From the NCBI GenBank assembly GCA_028288165.1, contig JAQBOG010000009.1:1-64000 (forward strand): a stretch of DNA of 64,000 bases. Direction: 5' to 3'. The notes beneath the pieces were generated by a model. The model did no database searches and was not told the origin of the DNA. It saw nothing but the letters and a program-made list of their open reading frames with translations. Source of the stretch: Sphingobacteriales bacterium. Lineage in GTDB: Bacteria; Bacteroidota; Bacteroidia; Sphingobacteriales; Sphingobacteriaceae. Shown here in pieces: positions 56,301-64,000 of this stretch; positions within the stretch are counted from its first letter, which is position 1, and the number at the start of each line of letters is the position of its first letter. A program made the translations under genes and the position numbers.

Positions 56301-56481
56301 TGCAAGTAAAGCCAAGTTTCAAAATGTGCGTTTTTATGTGAGCAGCAATAACCTGATCACCTTTACAAAGTACACAGGTTTTGATCCTGAAATAGGCGGC
56401 GGATCAGATACTTGGGGAATAGATGCAGGCATTTATCCACAAGCTAGATCGTTCATATTTGGAGTTAATATTGGTTTATAA
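53362..56481 (+). CDS. susC: SusC/RagA-type TonB-dependent outer-membrane transporter
   Basis: Imports oligosaccharides across the outer membrane with its SusD-like lid. A signal peptide (1-23) is followed by a carboxypeptidase-regulatory-like domain (about 25-100; GKVTSKSDGSPLPGVTVAIE, GEFVINVP), the TonB-box/plug start LNEVVVVGYGTQKKSEVTGA and the plug domain with RVRGITSLNSNNPLYVIDG and the VLKDAASAAIYGARASAGVI segment. A long beta-barrel ends ARSFIFGVNIGL with a terminal hydrophobic Leu. The 1039-residue length is typical. It is 18 bp upstream of susD and opens the polysaccharide locus operon. Confidence 0.96.
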   Translation: MKGRITLIFFISCFLLFPAITYAQEFQVSGKVTSKSDGSPLPGVTVAIEGSKTGTSTNGNGEFVINVPKAGTVLSFSQLGMETQTFKVQRPGPVNISLNESNSTLNEVVVVGYGTQKKSEVTGAISSVKAKDLENQQITRVEQALQGRTSGVTIASNSGAPGSASTVRVRGITSLNSNNPLYVIDGVVVDNGGIDYLNSADIENIEVLKDAASAAIYGARASAGVILVTTKKGKSGGLKINYNGYYGTQAPARKLDLLDATQYATLRNEASVSGGAGIVYNSPASLGAGTDWQDALFNKQAIIQDQQVNVSGGNEKSTFYTSFGYIGQEGIVATDISNYKRYNIRLNSTHKIKSWLQVATNLGYSHIKSKGGLSTNSEFGGPLSSAINLDPTTPTIETDPAINATGRYALPNVVRDANGNPYGISNTVQQEMTNPLAYVQTRLGNYGWSDNLVGNLSLDLEPIKGLKFTSTLGSKLAFWGGSGFTPLYYLNATQLSNQTSFGRDKNQGFNWSIENNASYSKTIAKHNFTVLVGMGAYEDNNTSGNSINFNNIAASTFDEATFNLKVPVAQISADAYDGITHTVSSIYSRLLYNYNEKYLFTGIIRRDGSSRFGSNNKYGYFPSASVGWVPTNENFWPKNKVVNTLKIRGSYGVNGNDELGNFRYVSTVGSGRNYVFGLDNLIIGYSPDAPANPDLKWEETTQLNIGFDAALFDNWNLTFDWYNKKTKGILRTVPLPSYGGFTGSPWGNVADMANKGVELELGYRKQIGKLNFNIKANSSFLDNKVTYLGTTNFTTNGAGGIQNVAYELQRTQVGHTYNSFYGFKTAGIFQNQAEVSSYVGPKGNPIQPLAQPGDFRWVDSNNDGAITEADRQFLGSPIPNFNYGFTFKATYQAFDLNVFGQGVSGNKIFQGLRRLDIPTANWTTNALGRWTGEGSSNTYPRISSSDPNKNFSNPSDFYLEDGAYFRIKTLQIGYSLPRSIASKAKFQNVRFYVSSNNLITFTKYTGFDPEIGGGSDTWGIDAGIYPQARSFIFGVNIGL

Positions 56482-56499
56482 TATTTAAAGAGCATTATA

Positions 56500-58017
56500 A
56501 TGAAAAGTAAATATTTAATATACACAGCAGTTTTTGCTTTAGGGCTTCAGTCTTTAAGTTCATGCAAAGACGATTTTTTAAATGTTGATCCGAAAGGAAC
56601 CATTTTAGAGTCGACATATTATAAAACCCCCGCTCAGGTACTTGCTGGTTTAGTTTCCGTTTACGATCCAATGGGTTGGGAAACAGCAGGATCTTATCTT
56701 AATATCGGTGGCGTTAATTCGGCGTCCGACGATCATGAGGCTGGTGGTGGTGGCCCAAGAGATATGGGTACCTGGCAGGACTGGAATGATTTTACTCTTA
56801 GCGGAGCAAATGGCCCGCAAGGAGATTACTGGAGTAGAAATTTTACTGGTGTAGCAAGAGCGAATACGTTGCTACAGAAACTTGAAACTGACATTGCTGG
56901 GCTAGATGCAGGAACAAAGAATAGGTACATCGCTGAAGCTAAATTTTTGAGAGGTTATTATTATTTCGACCTAGTTCGCATTTTCAAAAATGTCCCATTG
57001 TTTACCGCTCCAGTAACGTCTCAAGAAATATACGATGTTACTCAAGCAACTCCTGAAGCTGTTTATACTCAAATAGAAAAAGATTTAAATGAAGCCATTG
57101 CTGTTCTTCCTAACACCGTATCGGCTGCAACAGAGGGTGGTCGTGCAACAAAAGGTGCAGCTAAGGCGCTGCTTGGAAAAGTACTTCTTTATCAGAAAAA
57201 GTGGGCTCCAGCGGCTGCTCAGCTTGCAGAAGTGAATGGCATTCCAGGTGGCACTAGCCAGTTTGGTTATAAGTTACTTACTACCTATGCAGAAATCTTC
57301 AGACCGACGAACAAATTCAACAGTGAAGCAATTATTGAAATAGTTCACTCAAACATCGTTAAAGCTGATTGGGGTGGATGGGGTAGTTTCTCAGGCAACG
57401 TAGCAACTACGATGTTTGGACCAAGAGGTTACAGCGGTCCATTTTATTCTTCAGGCTGGAGCTTTAACCCGATAACTAAAAGTTTATATGATGTATTACA
57501 TTTCGACCCTCGATTTAAAGCTACTGTAGCAGATATTGACAGTCTTGAGAAAAATGGCCTAGCGACGTATGAGAAAGGATATGCCAATACTGGCTGGTTC
57601 ATTCAAAAATTTGCACCATTAACAGCATATAAATCAACTGCGGGGGGAGTTCCCGAATTAAATTATCCTCAAGACTATATTGAGTTGCGTTTAGCAGATG
57701 CTTATCTGATGGAGGCGGAAGCTCTAGTTGAAAGTGGGCAACCTGGGGTCGCCGGATCCAGAGCTTATCAGCTTTTAAATGCTGTTCGTTCTCGGGTTGG
57801 CCTTGCTCCAATAAATGCAACTTTAGATAACATTTTCCAAGAGCGCAGATTAGAGTTGGCAACCGAAGGACATCGTTTCTTTGATTTAGTGAGAACAGGC
57901 AGAGCTGCATCTGTTTTAGCAAGTAAAGGCTTTAAAGCAGGAATAAATGAAATTTTACCTATCCCATTAGGAGAATTAAATAATACTAAACTGGTTCAAA
58001 ATCCAGGTTATAACTAA
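56500..58017 (+). CDS. susD: SusD/RagB-type surface glycan-binding lipoprotein
   Basis: A 505-residue surface lipoprotein that caps the SusC barrel and binds the glycan. The lipobox ends LSSCKDDFLN with C22 followed by a K-D-D run, which resembles a surface-export signal. The TPR-like helical SusD core is seen at RYIAEAKFLRGYYYFDLVRI and the C-terminal SusD region at YIELRLADAYLMEAEALVE and IFQERRLELATEGHRFFDLV. The end NTKLVQNPGYN is the classic family terminus. Spacing of 18 bp on both sides places it in one operon with susC and the next lipoprotein. Confidence 0.95.
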   Translation: MKSKYLIYTAVFALGLQSLSSCKDDFLNVDPKGTILESTYYKTPAQVLAGLVSVYDPMGWETAGSYLNIGGVNSASDDHEAGGGGPRDMGTWQDWNDFTLSGANGPQGDYWSRNFTGVARANTLLQKLETDIAGLDAGTKNRYIAEAKFLRGYYYFDLVRIFKNVPLFTAPVTSQEIYDVTQATPEAVYTQIEKDLNEAIAVLPNTVSAATEGGRATKGAAKALLGKVLLYQKKWAPAAAQLAEVNGIPGGTSQFGYKLLTTYAEIFRPTNKFNSEAIIEIVHSNIVKADWGGWGSFSGNVATTMFGPRGYSGPFYSSGWSFNPITKSLYDVLHFDPRFKATVADIDSLEKNGLATYEKGYANTGWFIQKFAPLTAYKSTAGGVPELNYPQDYIELRLADAYLMEAEALVESGQPGVAGSRAYQLLNAVRSRVGLAPINATLDNIFQERRLELATEGHRFFDLVRTGRAASVLASKGFKAGINEILPIPLGELNNTKLVQNPGYN

Positions 58018-58035
58018 CAATATCAGATCATTCTA

Positions 58036-58902
58036 ATGAAAAGAAATATAAACTTAAAAAAGGCTGCCTGCGTAGTTGCTGCAGCTTTTACAATGGGTAC
58101 ATACTCTGCTTGTCAGCCAGATGAAGCTGGGAATGGTAATGGATTAAGTGACCCTAGCGTGGATGCATCTTTCTCTGTTACACCTGTAGAAGGCAAAACG
58201 AATACTTATGTCCTTAAAGCAAATACTGCAGGTGTAGTTGCCGTAATGTGGGATAAGGGTGATGGAAGCGGTTTTTCAAAGGGAAAGTTGGTTGATACAG
58301 TTTTCTTTCCAGATGCTGGAAATTATGCCATTGCTTTAAATGCAATCGGTAAAGGCGGTGTTATAGGTACCTCCACAAAACAAGTAGTGGTTGCAACTTC
58401 AGACCCTATTGCTGGTAACTTGGTTGTTGGTGGTAAAATGGAAGCCGCAGATGATGCAAAATGGCAACGTTTACCAATTGGCAATGGTGTAGATTTTACA
58501 TTAAGTGGTGGTAAAATGGTTGCAGCCGGTGGAGGTTGGGGTCATAAAGGCATCTATCAGGCAATTGATGTGGTGGCAGGCAAAAAGTATAAAGTAGATA
58601 TGCTTGTTTCTGGTGGCGGTGCTATCAATACCTGGTTTGAAGTTTATGTAGGTACAGCAGTGCCAGTTGCAGGTAAAGATTATGCCGATGGTGGTAAACG
58701 CCTTGCCTTAAGCACTTGGGCGGGATGTGGAAACGCTACATTTAACGGAAAACTTTCGGCGATCTCATGTGACGCTCCTGCTGGTAATACTGTGCAGTTT
58801 GCTACTACAGGAAAAGTTTACCTGGTTATCAGAACCGGTGGAGAATATTTGGGTGCAAACGGAATCTCGATAGATAACGTAGAATTCAGAGGTACTAAAT
58901 AA
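58036..58902 (+). CDS. Surface glycan-binding lipoprotein (SusE/F position)
   Basis: A 288-residue lipoprotein: the signal peptide ends MGTYSACQPDEAG with the Cys at about 26. The N-terminal domain (about 45-115) has a PKD-like pattern. The C-terminal domain (about 125-288) resembles CBM4/9-type carbohydrate-binding modules: GKMEAADDAKWQRLPIGNG, GWGHKGIYQAIDVVAGKKYK, and the end NGISIDNVEFRG. No catalytic residues are visible. Third in the susCD operon, it is the likely surface glycan-binding protein. The family match is by pattern only; sequence in this slot of PULs is usually poorly conserved. Confidence 0.75.
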   Translation: MKRNINLKKAACVVAAAFTMGTYSACQPDEAGNGNGLSDPSVDASFSVTPVEGKTNTYVLKANTAGVVAVMWDKGDGSGFSKGKLVDTVFFPDAGNYAIALNAIGKGGVIGTSTKQVVVATSDPIAGNLVVGGKMEAADDAKWQRLPIGNGVDFTLSGGKMVAAGGGWGHKGIYQAIDVVAGKKYKVDMLVSGGGAINTWFEVYVGTAVPVAGKDYADGGKRLALSTWAGCGNATFNGKLSAISCDAPAGNTVQFATTGKVYLVIRTGGEYLGANGISIDNVEFRGTK

Positions 58903-58916
58903 GTAGTAGTTTAATT

Positions 58917-58954
58917 AAGCCATCTGCTGCGGTTGTGGCAGGTGGCTTATTATT
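58917..58954 (+). terminator. Hairpin between glycan-binding lipoprotein and GH16 gene
   Basis: Stem AAGCCATCTGC / GCAGGTGGCTT (11 bp with one G-T pair) and a 10-nt loop, followed by ATTATTGTTATG, a broken T-run. It may cause partial termination, giving more susCD/lipoprotein message than enzyme message. Confidence 0.6.
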
Positions 58955-59054
58955 GTTATGTTACGTATTGATCAATAAAAATTCAGAAATTTTATAATAC
59001 ACCTTATTTTTAGTAAGGCTGTTACGTATATCCCTTAAATATTAGCCCCCTTAA

Positions 59055-59918
59055 ATGAAAACTAACTTATTAATAGCATGTGCTTGCTGTTTCATTCTTT
59101 TCAGCTTTTGTAAAAAGGATGTACCTAAAACAGGAACAAAATTTGTCCCGCCGGTGCCTGTTGTTGAAAAAGAATACTCTTTTGAAACAACTCCGCTCTG
59201 GGCTGATGAATTTGATTATACAGGTGCACCTGATCCTCTTAAATGGGGATATGATGTTGGTGGCTCCGGCTGGGGAAATAACGAATTGCAATATTATACT
59301 AACTCCATAAAAAATGCCAGCGTTGCTGATGGTAAATTAACCATCGCTGCACTAAAAGAAAGCGTAGGTGGCAGGCAATATTCCTCTGCCAGACTGATAA
59401 CAAAAGGCAAAGGAGATTTTCTGAATGGTAAAATAGAAGTGATGGCGAAATTGCCTTCAGGAAAAGGTACTTGGCCGGCTATTTGGATGCTTCCAACTGA
59501 TTGGGCATATGGTGATTGGCCAAAATCTGGTGAAATGGATATCATGGAACATGTTGGATATGATCAAAATAACATCCATGTTACCATGCATACAGAGGCA
59601 TATTATTTTAGAATAAATACCCAGAAATCTGCCACCAAAATGGTACCTAATGTTTCCACCGAATTCCATAAATATAGTATCGAATGGTCTCCTAAAGAGA
59701 TTAAAGGTTTAATAGACGACGAGGTAGTGTTCGGATTTGCAAATGAAGGGAACGGATATAAGGTTTGGCCTTTTGATAAGAAATTTCATCTACTCTTAAA
59801 TATTGCTTTTGGTGGTGATTGGGGTGGTGCACAAGGTATAGATGACTCTAAATTACCTCAAAAAATGGAGATTGATTATGTGAGGGTTTATAAACTGATT
59901 GAAACCATTAAGAAATAA
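59055..59918 (+). CDS. GH16 family beta-glucanase (laminarinase-type) lipoprotein
   Basis: Endo-beta-1,3(4)-glucanase of glycoside hydrolase family 16, 287 residues. A lipoprotein signal peptide ends LFSFCKKDV. The catalytic motif is E160-M-D162-I-M-E165 in GEMDIMEHVG, with the extra Met insertion that marks laminarinase-type GH16 rather than lichenases. Other landmarks are LWADEFDYTGAPDPLKWGYD near the start, GTWPAIWMLP before the active site and LLNIAFGGDWGGAQGID near the end. It probably cleaves the polymer backbone at the cell surface. It is 37 bp upstream of the GH3 gene. Confidence 0.93.
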   Translation: MKTNLLIACACCFILFSFCKKDVPKTGTKFVPPVPVVEKEYSFETTPLWADEFDYTGAPDPLKWGYDVGGSGWGNNELQYYTNSIKNASVADGKLTIAALKESVGGRQYSSARLITKGKGDFLNGKIEVMAKLPSGKGTWPAIWMLPTDWAYGDWPKSGEMDIMEHVGYDQNNIHVTMHTEAYYFRINTQKSATKMVPNVSTEFHKYSIEWSPKEIKGLIDDEVVFGFANEGNGYKVWPFDKKFHLLLNIAFGGDWGGAQGIDDSKLPQKMEIDYVRVYKLIETIKK

Positions 59919-59955
59919 TCTTCGGGATAAACTTTGCGATAAATACGACTGAACG

Positions 59956-62196
59956 ATGAAAAAGACGATTTTCTATGCCGCGGTAATAATTGCCATAACA
60001 AATTGCTGTACTGTGTTTGCCCAGGCCAGCAAAAAGAGCGCTGATGCTATTGATATTAAGGTAAATGCCTTGTTGGCAAAAATGACCTTAGAGGAAAAGG
60101 TTGGACAGCTAAACCAGTATACTAGTGATAAAGATGCAACAGGTCCTGTTAGCAAAAGCAGCAACAAATTAGAAGAAATTAAACAAGGCAGATTGGGTTC
60201 CATGCTGAATGTTAGAGGTGCGGCAGATACCCGTATCGTCCAGGAAACTGCAATGCAATCGCGTTTAAAAATTCCGCTTTTATTCGGTTTAGATGTTATA
60301 CATGGCTACAGGGTTACATTCCCGATTCCTTTAGCAGAAGCTGCTAGCTGGGATTTGGAAGCAATGGAACTGTCTGCTCGGGTTGCAGCCAGGGAAGCTT
60401 CAGCTTCTGGAATCCATTGGACATTTGCGCCAATGGTTGATATTAGTCGTGATCCTCGCTGGGGACGGATAATGGAAGGTGCAGGTGAAGATCCCTACCT
60501 CGGATCTTTAATTGCAAAAGCAAGAATCCATGGGTTTCAGGGAAAAGGCTTAGGAAATTTAGATGCTGTAATGGCATGTGCCAAGCATTTTGCCGCCTAT
60601 GGTGCAGCCTTGGCTGGTAGAGATTATAATTCGGTAGATATGAGCGACCGCTTGCTATGGGAAGTGTATTTGCCTCCTTTTAAAGCCGCCTTAGATGCAG
60701 GTGCAGCAACATTTATGAATTCTTTCAATGATTTAAATGGCATTCCGGCAACGGGTAATAGTTATTTACAACGTGATATTTTAAAAGACAAATGGAATTT
60801 TAAGGGATTTGTGGTTAGTGATTGGGGTTCAATCGGTGAGATGGTAGCCCACGGCTATGCGAAAGATAGTTATGAGGCTGCTCGTCTTGCTTTAACTGCA
60901 GGTAGTGATATGGATATGGAAAGCCGGAGCTACATTGGGAATTTGACGAAATTGGTAAAAGACAAAAAAGTATCTATTGCGCTGATTGACGACGCCGTTA
61001 AAAGGATTCTTCGCAAAAAGTATGAGCTTGGTTTATTTGATGATCCTTACAGGTTTAGTGATGTAGAACGTGAGAAAAAAGAATTAAACTCTCCTGAAAA
61101 TCGTCAGGCAGCAAGAGAGGTTGCAAAAAAATCAATCGTTTTACTAAAGAACGATAATCAGGTATTACCGCTTTCAAAAAATCTTAAAACAATTGCTGTA
61201 ATAGGCCCTTTAGCGAAGTCGAACACTGATATGAAAGGTTTTTGGTCTGTGGATTGGGACAATGATAAACTAGTTTCTTTGTATGAAGGGATTGAAAATA
61301 AGCTGGGTAATACAAAGCTGCTATATGCTAAAGGATGTGAGATATCAGATTCAACGCAAACTGGTTTTTCAGAAGCTGTTGCAATTGCAAAGCAGGCAGA
61401 TGTAGTGATTGTTGCTGTTGGCGAAGCTTTCAATATGAGTGGCGAAGCAAAGAGTCGCTCAAATATTCACATCCCAGGTGTTCAGGAAGAATTGATAAAA
61501 GTATTGCAAGCAACCGGAAAACCAGTAGTAGTGCTAGTGATGGCTGGTCGTCCATTAATTTTTAATTGGACGGCAGATCATGTACCATCCATTTTATATA
61601 CTTGGTGGTTAGGTAGTGAAGCTGGTAACGCTATGGCGGATGTTTTATTCGGTGATTACAATCCAGCAGGTAAACTCCCTATATCTTTCCCTAGATCGGA
61701 AGGACAAATTCCGGTGTTTTACAGTTCTAAAAGTACGGGCCGCCCGTCAATGAACGATAAAGACATCGTCTACAAATCTGCTTATTTGGATTTGCCAAAC
61801 AGCCCGAAGTTCGCATTTGGGCATGGCTTAAGCTACACCAGTTTTAAATACAGTGATCTAAAATTAAGCAAAAACAAAATAAGCCAAAAGGAAGCCCTAA
61901 CAGCAACTTTTACACTTACCAATACCGGCAAATATGCTGGTGAAGAAGTAGCTCAGCTTTATCTTCAAGATATGGTGGCAAGTGTTACTCGTCCTGTTAA
62001 AGAACTTAAGGATTTTAGAAAAATTATGCTTGCCGCAGGCGAAAGCAAAACCATCACTTTTATCATTGACAAGGAGAAACTTTCCTTTTACGATCAAAAA
62101 ATGAAATGGGGAGCAGAAGCGGGTGATTTCAACCTGATGATTGGAACAGCCTCCAACAACATTCTGTTAAGCAGCAAATTCGAATTAATTGACTAA
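59956..62196 (+). CDS. bglX: GH3 beta-glucosidase
   Basis: Exo-acting beta-glucosidase of family 3, 746 residues, with a signal peptide (about 1-22, ending CTVFAQ). The nucleophile is D289 in FVVSDWGSIGEM. The N-terminal (alpha/beta)8 domain shows GLDVIHGYRVTFPIPLAEAA and CAKHFAAYGA; the second domain has KSIVLLKNDNQVLPL; and a fibronectin III-like C-terminal domain ends the protein (GEEVAQLYLQDMVASVTRPV). The order and length match BglX of periplasmic type. In this locus it would release glucose from imported beta-glucan oligosaccharides. Confidence 0.95.
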   Translation: MKKTIFYAAVIIAITNCCTVFAQASKKSADAIDIKVNALLAKMTLEEKVGQLNQYTSDKDATGPVSKSSNKLEEIKQGRLGSMLNVRGAADTRIVQETAMQSRLKIPLLFGLDVIHGYRVTFPIPLAEAASWDLEAMELSARVAAREASASGIHWTFAPMVDISRDPRWGRIMEGAGEDPYLGSLIAKARIHGFQGKGLGNLDAVMACAKHFAAYGAALAGRDYNSVDMSDRLLWEVYLPPFKAALDAGAATFMNSFNDLNGIPATGNSYLQRDILKDKWNFKGFVVSDWGSIGEMVAHGYAKDSYEAARLALTAGSDMDMESRSYIGNLTKLVKDKKVSIALIDDAVKRILRKKYELGLFDDPYRFSDVEREKKELNSPENRQAAREVAKKSIVLLKNDNQVLPLSKNLKTIAVIGPLAKSNTDMKGFWSVDWDNDKLVSLYEGIENKLGNTKLLYAKGCEISDSTQTGFSEAVAIAKQADVVIVAVGEAFNMSGEAKSRSNIHIPGVQEELIKVLQATGKPVVVLVMAGRPLIFNWTADHVPSILYTWWLGSEAGNAMADVLFGDYNPAGKLPISFPRSEGQIPVFYSSKSTGRPSMNDKDIVYKSAYLDLPNSPKFAFGHGLSYTSFKYSDLKLSKNKISQKEALTATFTLTNTGKYAGEEVAQLYLQDMVASVTRPVKELKDFRKIMLAAGESKTITFIIDKEKLSFYDQKMKWGAEAGDFNLMIGTASNNILLSSKFELID

Positions 62197-62219
62197 GCCT
62201 GATATTAATCAGACACATT

Positions 62220-63689
62220 ATGAAAATACTTTTTAAATATAGTTTTACTGCAATTTTAATTCTCGCTTTTTTTGGTTCAGCAGTTAGCTGTAATAAGAAG
62301 AAATCAGGAGCCGATCCGCAAGTTACGCCAACACCACCTGTTCCACCAGTAACCCCCATAAAAACAGATGTTGAATTTTGGCTTACGGAAGCGGACGGCT
62401 CCCGATTATTCAAAAAACAAAATGTCGGCTTAATTTTTAACACGGCAACTAATGCAAATCCAACAATCGAAGTAGACCCAACTCAATTCTATCAAACAAT
62501 TGATGGGTTCGGTTATACCTTAACAGGCGGAAGCGCAACTTTAATTAACAGCTTACCAGACGAAAAAAAGACGGCGTTATTAGAGGAACTTTTTAGGTCA
62601 GATAGCACTCACATAGGTGTAAGCTATATTCGACTAAGTTTGGGAGCGTCTGATTTAGATCCAGCACCCTTTTCGTACGACGATCTTGGCGCTGGTGCAA
62701 CGGATGTAAATCTTGATCATTTCAATTTAGATAAAGAGAAATATGATCTCATTCCAATACTGAAGAAAATTGTTGCCATAAATCCTGATATAAAATTTCT
62801 TTCTTGCCCTTGGTCTCCACCTACGTGGATGAAAACGAACAATTCATTTAAGGGAGGCAGCTTAAAGCCAGAATATTACGGTGTATACGCTAAGTATTTT
62901 GTAAAATATATTCAGGCAATGAAAGCCGAAGGCATTACTATTGATGCCATTACGCCACAGAACGAACCATTGCATGATGGCAATAACCCTAGCTTGAAAA
63001 TGATTGCTTCTGAACAAGCGGAGTTTATCAAAAATCATTTAGGCCCTGCATTTAAAGCTGCAAATATCAAAACCAAAATAATTGTTTATGATCACAATCT
63101 CGATCGCCCGGATTACGCAATTTCCATCATAAATGATCCGGAGGCAAGTCCATACGTAGATGGATCGGCGTTTCATTTATATGCTGGCAATATTAGTACT
63201 TTAACACAAGTTCATAATGCTAACCCACAGAAACATGTTTATTTCACCGAGCAATGGGTGGGTGGACCTGGCAATTTTGCTGGCGATTTAAAGTGGCATG
63301 TAGGTACATTGATTATTGGCGCAACCAGAAATTGGAGCAGAAATGTATTAGAATGGAATTTGGCTGCCGATCCGCAATATAACCCCCATACCGATGGCGG
63401 ATGCACAACTTGTTTGGGTGCATTGACTGTAAATGGACCATCTGTTTCTCGTAACGTAGCCTATTATGTAATTGCTCATGCATCTAAATTTGTTAGGCCA
63501 GGCTCTACACGTATTGCATCAAATATAGCCGGGAGTTTATCAAATGTTGCTTTTAAAAGAGCAGATGGCAAAACTGTTTTGATAGTTTTAAATGATGGAA
63601 ATACTCAACAAATATTCAATATTAAACAGGATGGTAAACAAGTATCAGCTAGGTTAAATAGTGGAGCAGTTGGTACGTATATATGGTAA
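62220..63689 (+). CDS. GH30 family glycoside hydrolase lipoprotein
   Basis: A 489-residue enzyme of family 30. A lipoprotein signal ends FFGSAVSCNKKKSG, followed by a Pro/Thr-rich linker. The acid/base residue is E249 in ITPQNEPLHDG and the nucleophile E344 in VYFTEQWVGG. The GH30 opening IDGFGYTLTGGSATLINSL and the C-terminal beta-domain (FVRPGSTRIASNIAGSLSNV; TVLIVLNDGNTQQIFNI) are complete. Bacterial GH30 enzymes of this type include beta-1,6-glucanases and glucosylceramidase-like enzymes; the GH16/GH3 company favours beta-1,6-glucan linkages. It is 23 bp after the GH3 gene. Confidence 0.9.
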   Translation: MKILFKYSFTAILILAFFGSAVSCNKKKSGADPQVTPTPPVPPVTPIKTDVEFWLTEADGSRLFKKQNVGLIFNTATNANPTIEVDPTQFYQTIDGFGYTLTGGSATLINSLPDEKKTALLEELFRSDSTHIGVSYIRLSLGASDLDPAPFSYDDLGAGATDVNLDHFNLDKEKYDLIPILKKIVAINPDIKFLSCPWSPPTWMKTNNSFKGGSLKPEYYGVYAKYFVKYIQAMKAEGITIDAITPQNEPLHDGNNPSLKMIASEQAEFIKNHLGPAFKAANIKTKIIVYDHNLDRPDYAISIINDPEASPYVDGSAFHLYAGNISTLTQVHNANPQKHVYFTEQWVGGPGNFAGDLKWHVGTLIIGATRNWSRNVLEWNLAADPQYNPHTDGGCTTCLGALTVNGPSVSRNVAYYVIAHASKFVRPGSTRIASNIAGSLSNVAFKRADGKTVLIVLNDGNTQQIFNIKQDGKQVSARLNSGAVGTYIW

Positions 63690-63703
63690 TACAAAACAAT
63701 AAC

Positions 63704-64000
63704 ATGAAGAAACTATTCCTTTTAATGCTGTTAGCTCCTGCTTTAACAGTTACTCTTGCTCAACAGAAAAAGAGCTTGAAGTCGGGCTCTACCCAAAAAC
63801 AATATGACGTTACCTCTAAAGTAGCAACCGTTTATACAACGGCAGATCAATCTGAACTCCGTTTAACGAAAACAGGAACGTTGCGGTTTAAAGATTTTGG
63901 CCAGCCATTAGAAACTCAATTATGTGTTTTTATTGATCCATCCAGAACTTTCCAATCAATGACGGGGATTGGCGCTGCATTAACAGACGCTTCTGCAGAA
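63704..64000 (+). CDS. Second GH30 family glycoside hydrolase, 5' part only
   Basis: The ATG at 63704 opens a signal peptide (MKKLFLLMLLAPALTVTLAQ), followed by a linker and the start of a GH30 catalytic domain with FQSMTGIGAALTDASAE. The frame stays open to the window end (99 codons). The opening G-I-G-A-A-L-T-D-A-S-A differs from the G-F-G-Y-T-L-T-G-G-S-A of the preceding gene, so the two are distinct subfamily members and not a recent duplication. No lipobox Cys is visible, so it may be periplasmic. It follows the first GH30 gene by 14 bp. Confidence 0.85.
   Translation, partial: MKKLFLLMLLAPALTVTLAQQKKSLKSGSTQKQYDVTSKVATVYTTADQSELRLTKTGTLRFKDFGQPLETQLCVFIDPSRTFQSMTGIGAALTDASAE

Overview
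The window reads as a chromosomal segment of a Bacteroidota bacterium, most likely Sphingobacteriaceae (Pedobacter-like). The evidence is AT-rich DNA, A/T-rich leaders without clear Shine-Dalgarno sites, several TAnnTTTG -7 boxes, SusC/SusD pairs, a type IX secretion (CHU_C) C-terminal domain, many short lipoproteins with an S-C-K-K-D start, and neighbourhoods typical of that family (DUF4175 coiled-coil protein, Nif3 plus zinc-ribbon protein, TM2/DUF2752/DUF4199). The assignment is inference from gene content. No rRNA, tRNA, CRISPR array or insertion sequence was seen.

Layout. 1-5.9 kb: dsbD (cut by the window start), birA, divergent rsfS-ftsH and a LUD-domain gene. 5.9-11.6 kb: a 936-aa T9SS-type PKD protein, a 580-bp non-coding stretch with repeat copy A, a radical SAM enzyme and a FabH-like synthase. 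11.6-16.2 kb: a minus-strand block (TPR protein, zinc-ribbon protein, Nif3 protein, three small membrane proteins). 16.5-27.8 kb: mfd, two paralogous NTF2-like membrane proteins (one fused to a TonB C-terminus), cdsA, a DUF2007 protein, a CPBP protease, dusB, apaG, a YugP-type metallopeptidase, an FAD oxidoreductase and a DUF1801 protein. 27.8-33.7 kb: rmuC, repeat copy B, a beta-propeller protein, a class V aminotransferase followed at once by a MocR-type regulator broken by two frameshifts, and a small lipoprotein. 33.8-38.5 kb: thiL, repeat copy C, divergent nadA/nadB and a gamma carbonic anhydrase. 38.5-49.8 kb: an Ig-like lipoprotein, mnmG, two parS-like palindromes, an ABC-F ATPase, pirin, ybeY, an anti-sigma-type ATPase, the DUF4175 protein and a small lipoprotein.

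50-64 kb is a polysaccharide utilisation locus. A membrane-spanning beta-propeller/Y_Y_Y/LuxR-type regulator is followed by a 392-bp control region, then susC, susD, a surface lipoprotein, GH16, GH3, GH30 and a second GH30 cut by the window end. The enzyme set points to a beta-1,3-glucan with beta-1,6 linkages (laminarin or fungal/yeast glucan). SusC/SusD and the surface lipoprotein would bind and import oligosaccharides, GH16 would cut the backbone, GH30 enzymes the beta-1,6 linkages, and GH3 would release glucose.

Most notable signals: (1) a three-copy dispersed repeat whose terminal and internal stems differ in sequence but keep pairing; (2) two parS-like palindromes 33 bp apart next to mnmG; (3) four TGTAGKG motifs at 11, 21 and 33 bp intervals upstream of susC, a candidate operator; (4) the decayed MocR regulator; (5) the paired NTF2-like proteins, one with a TonB domain.
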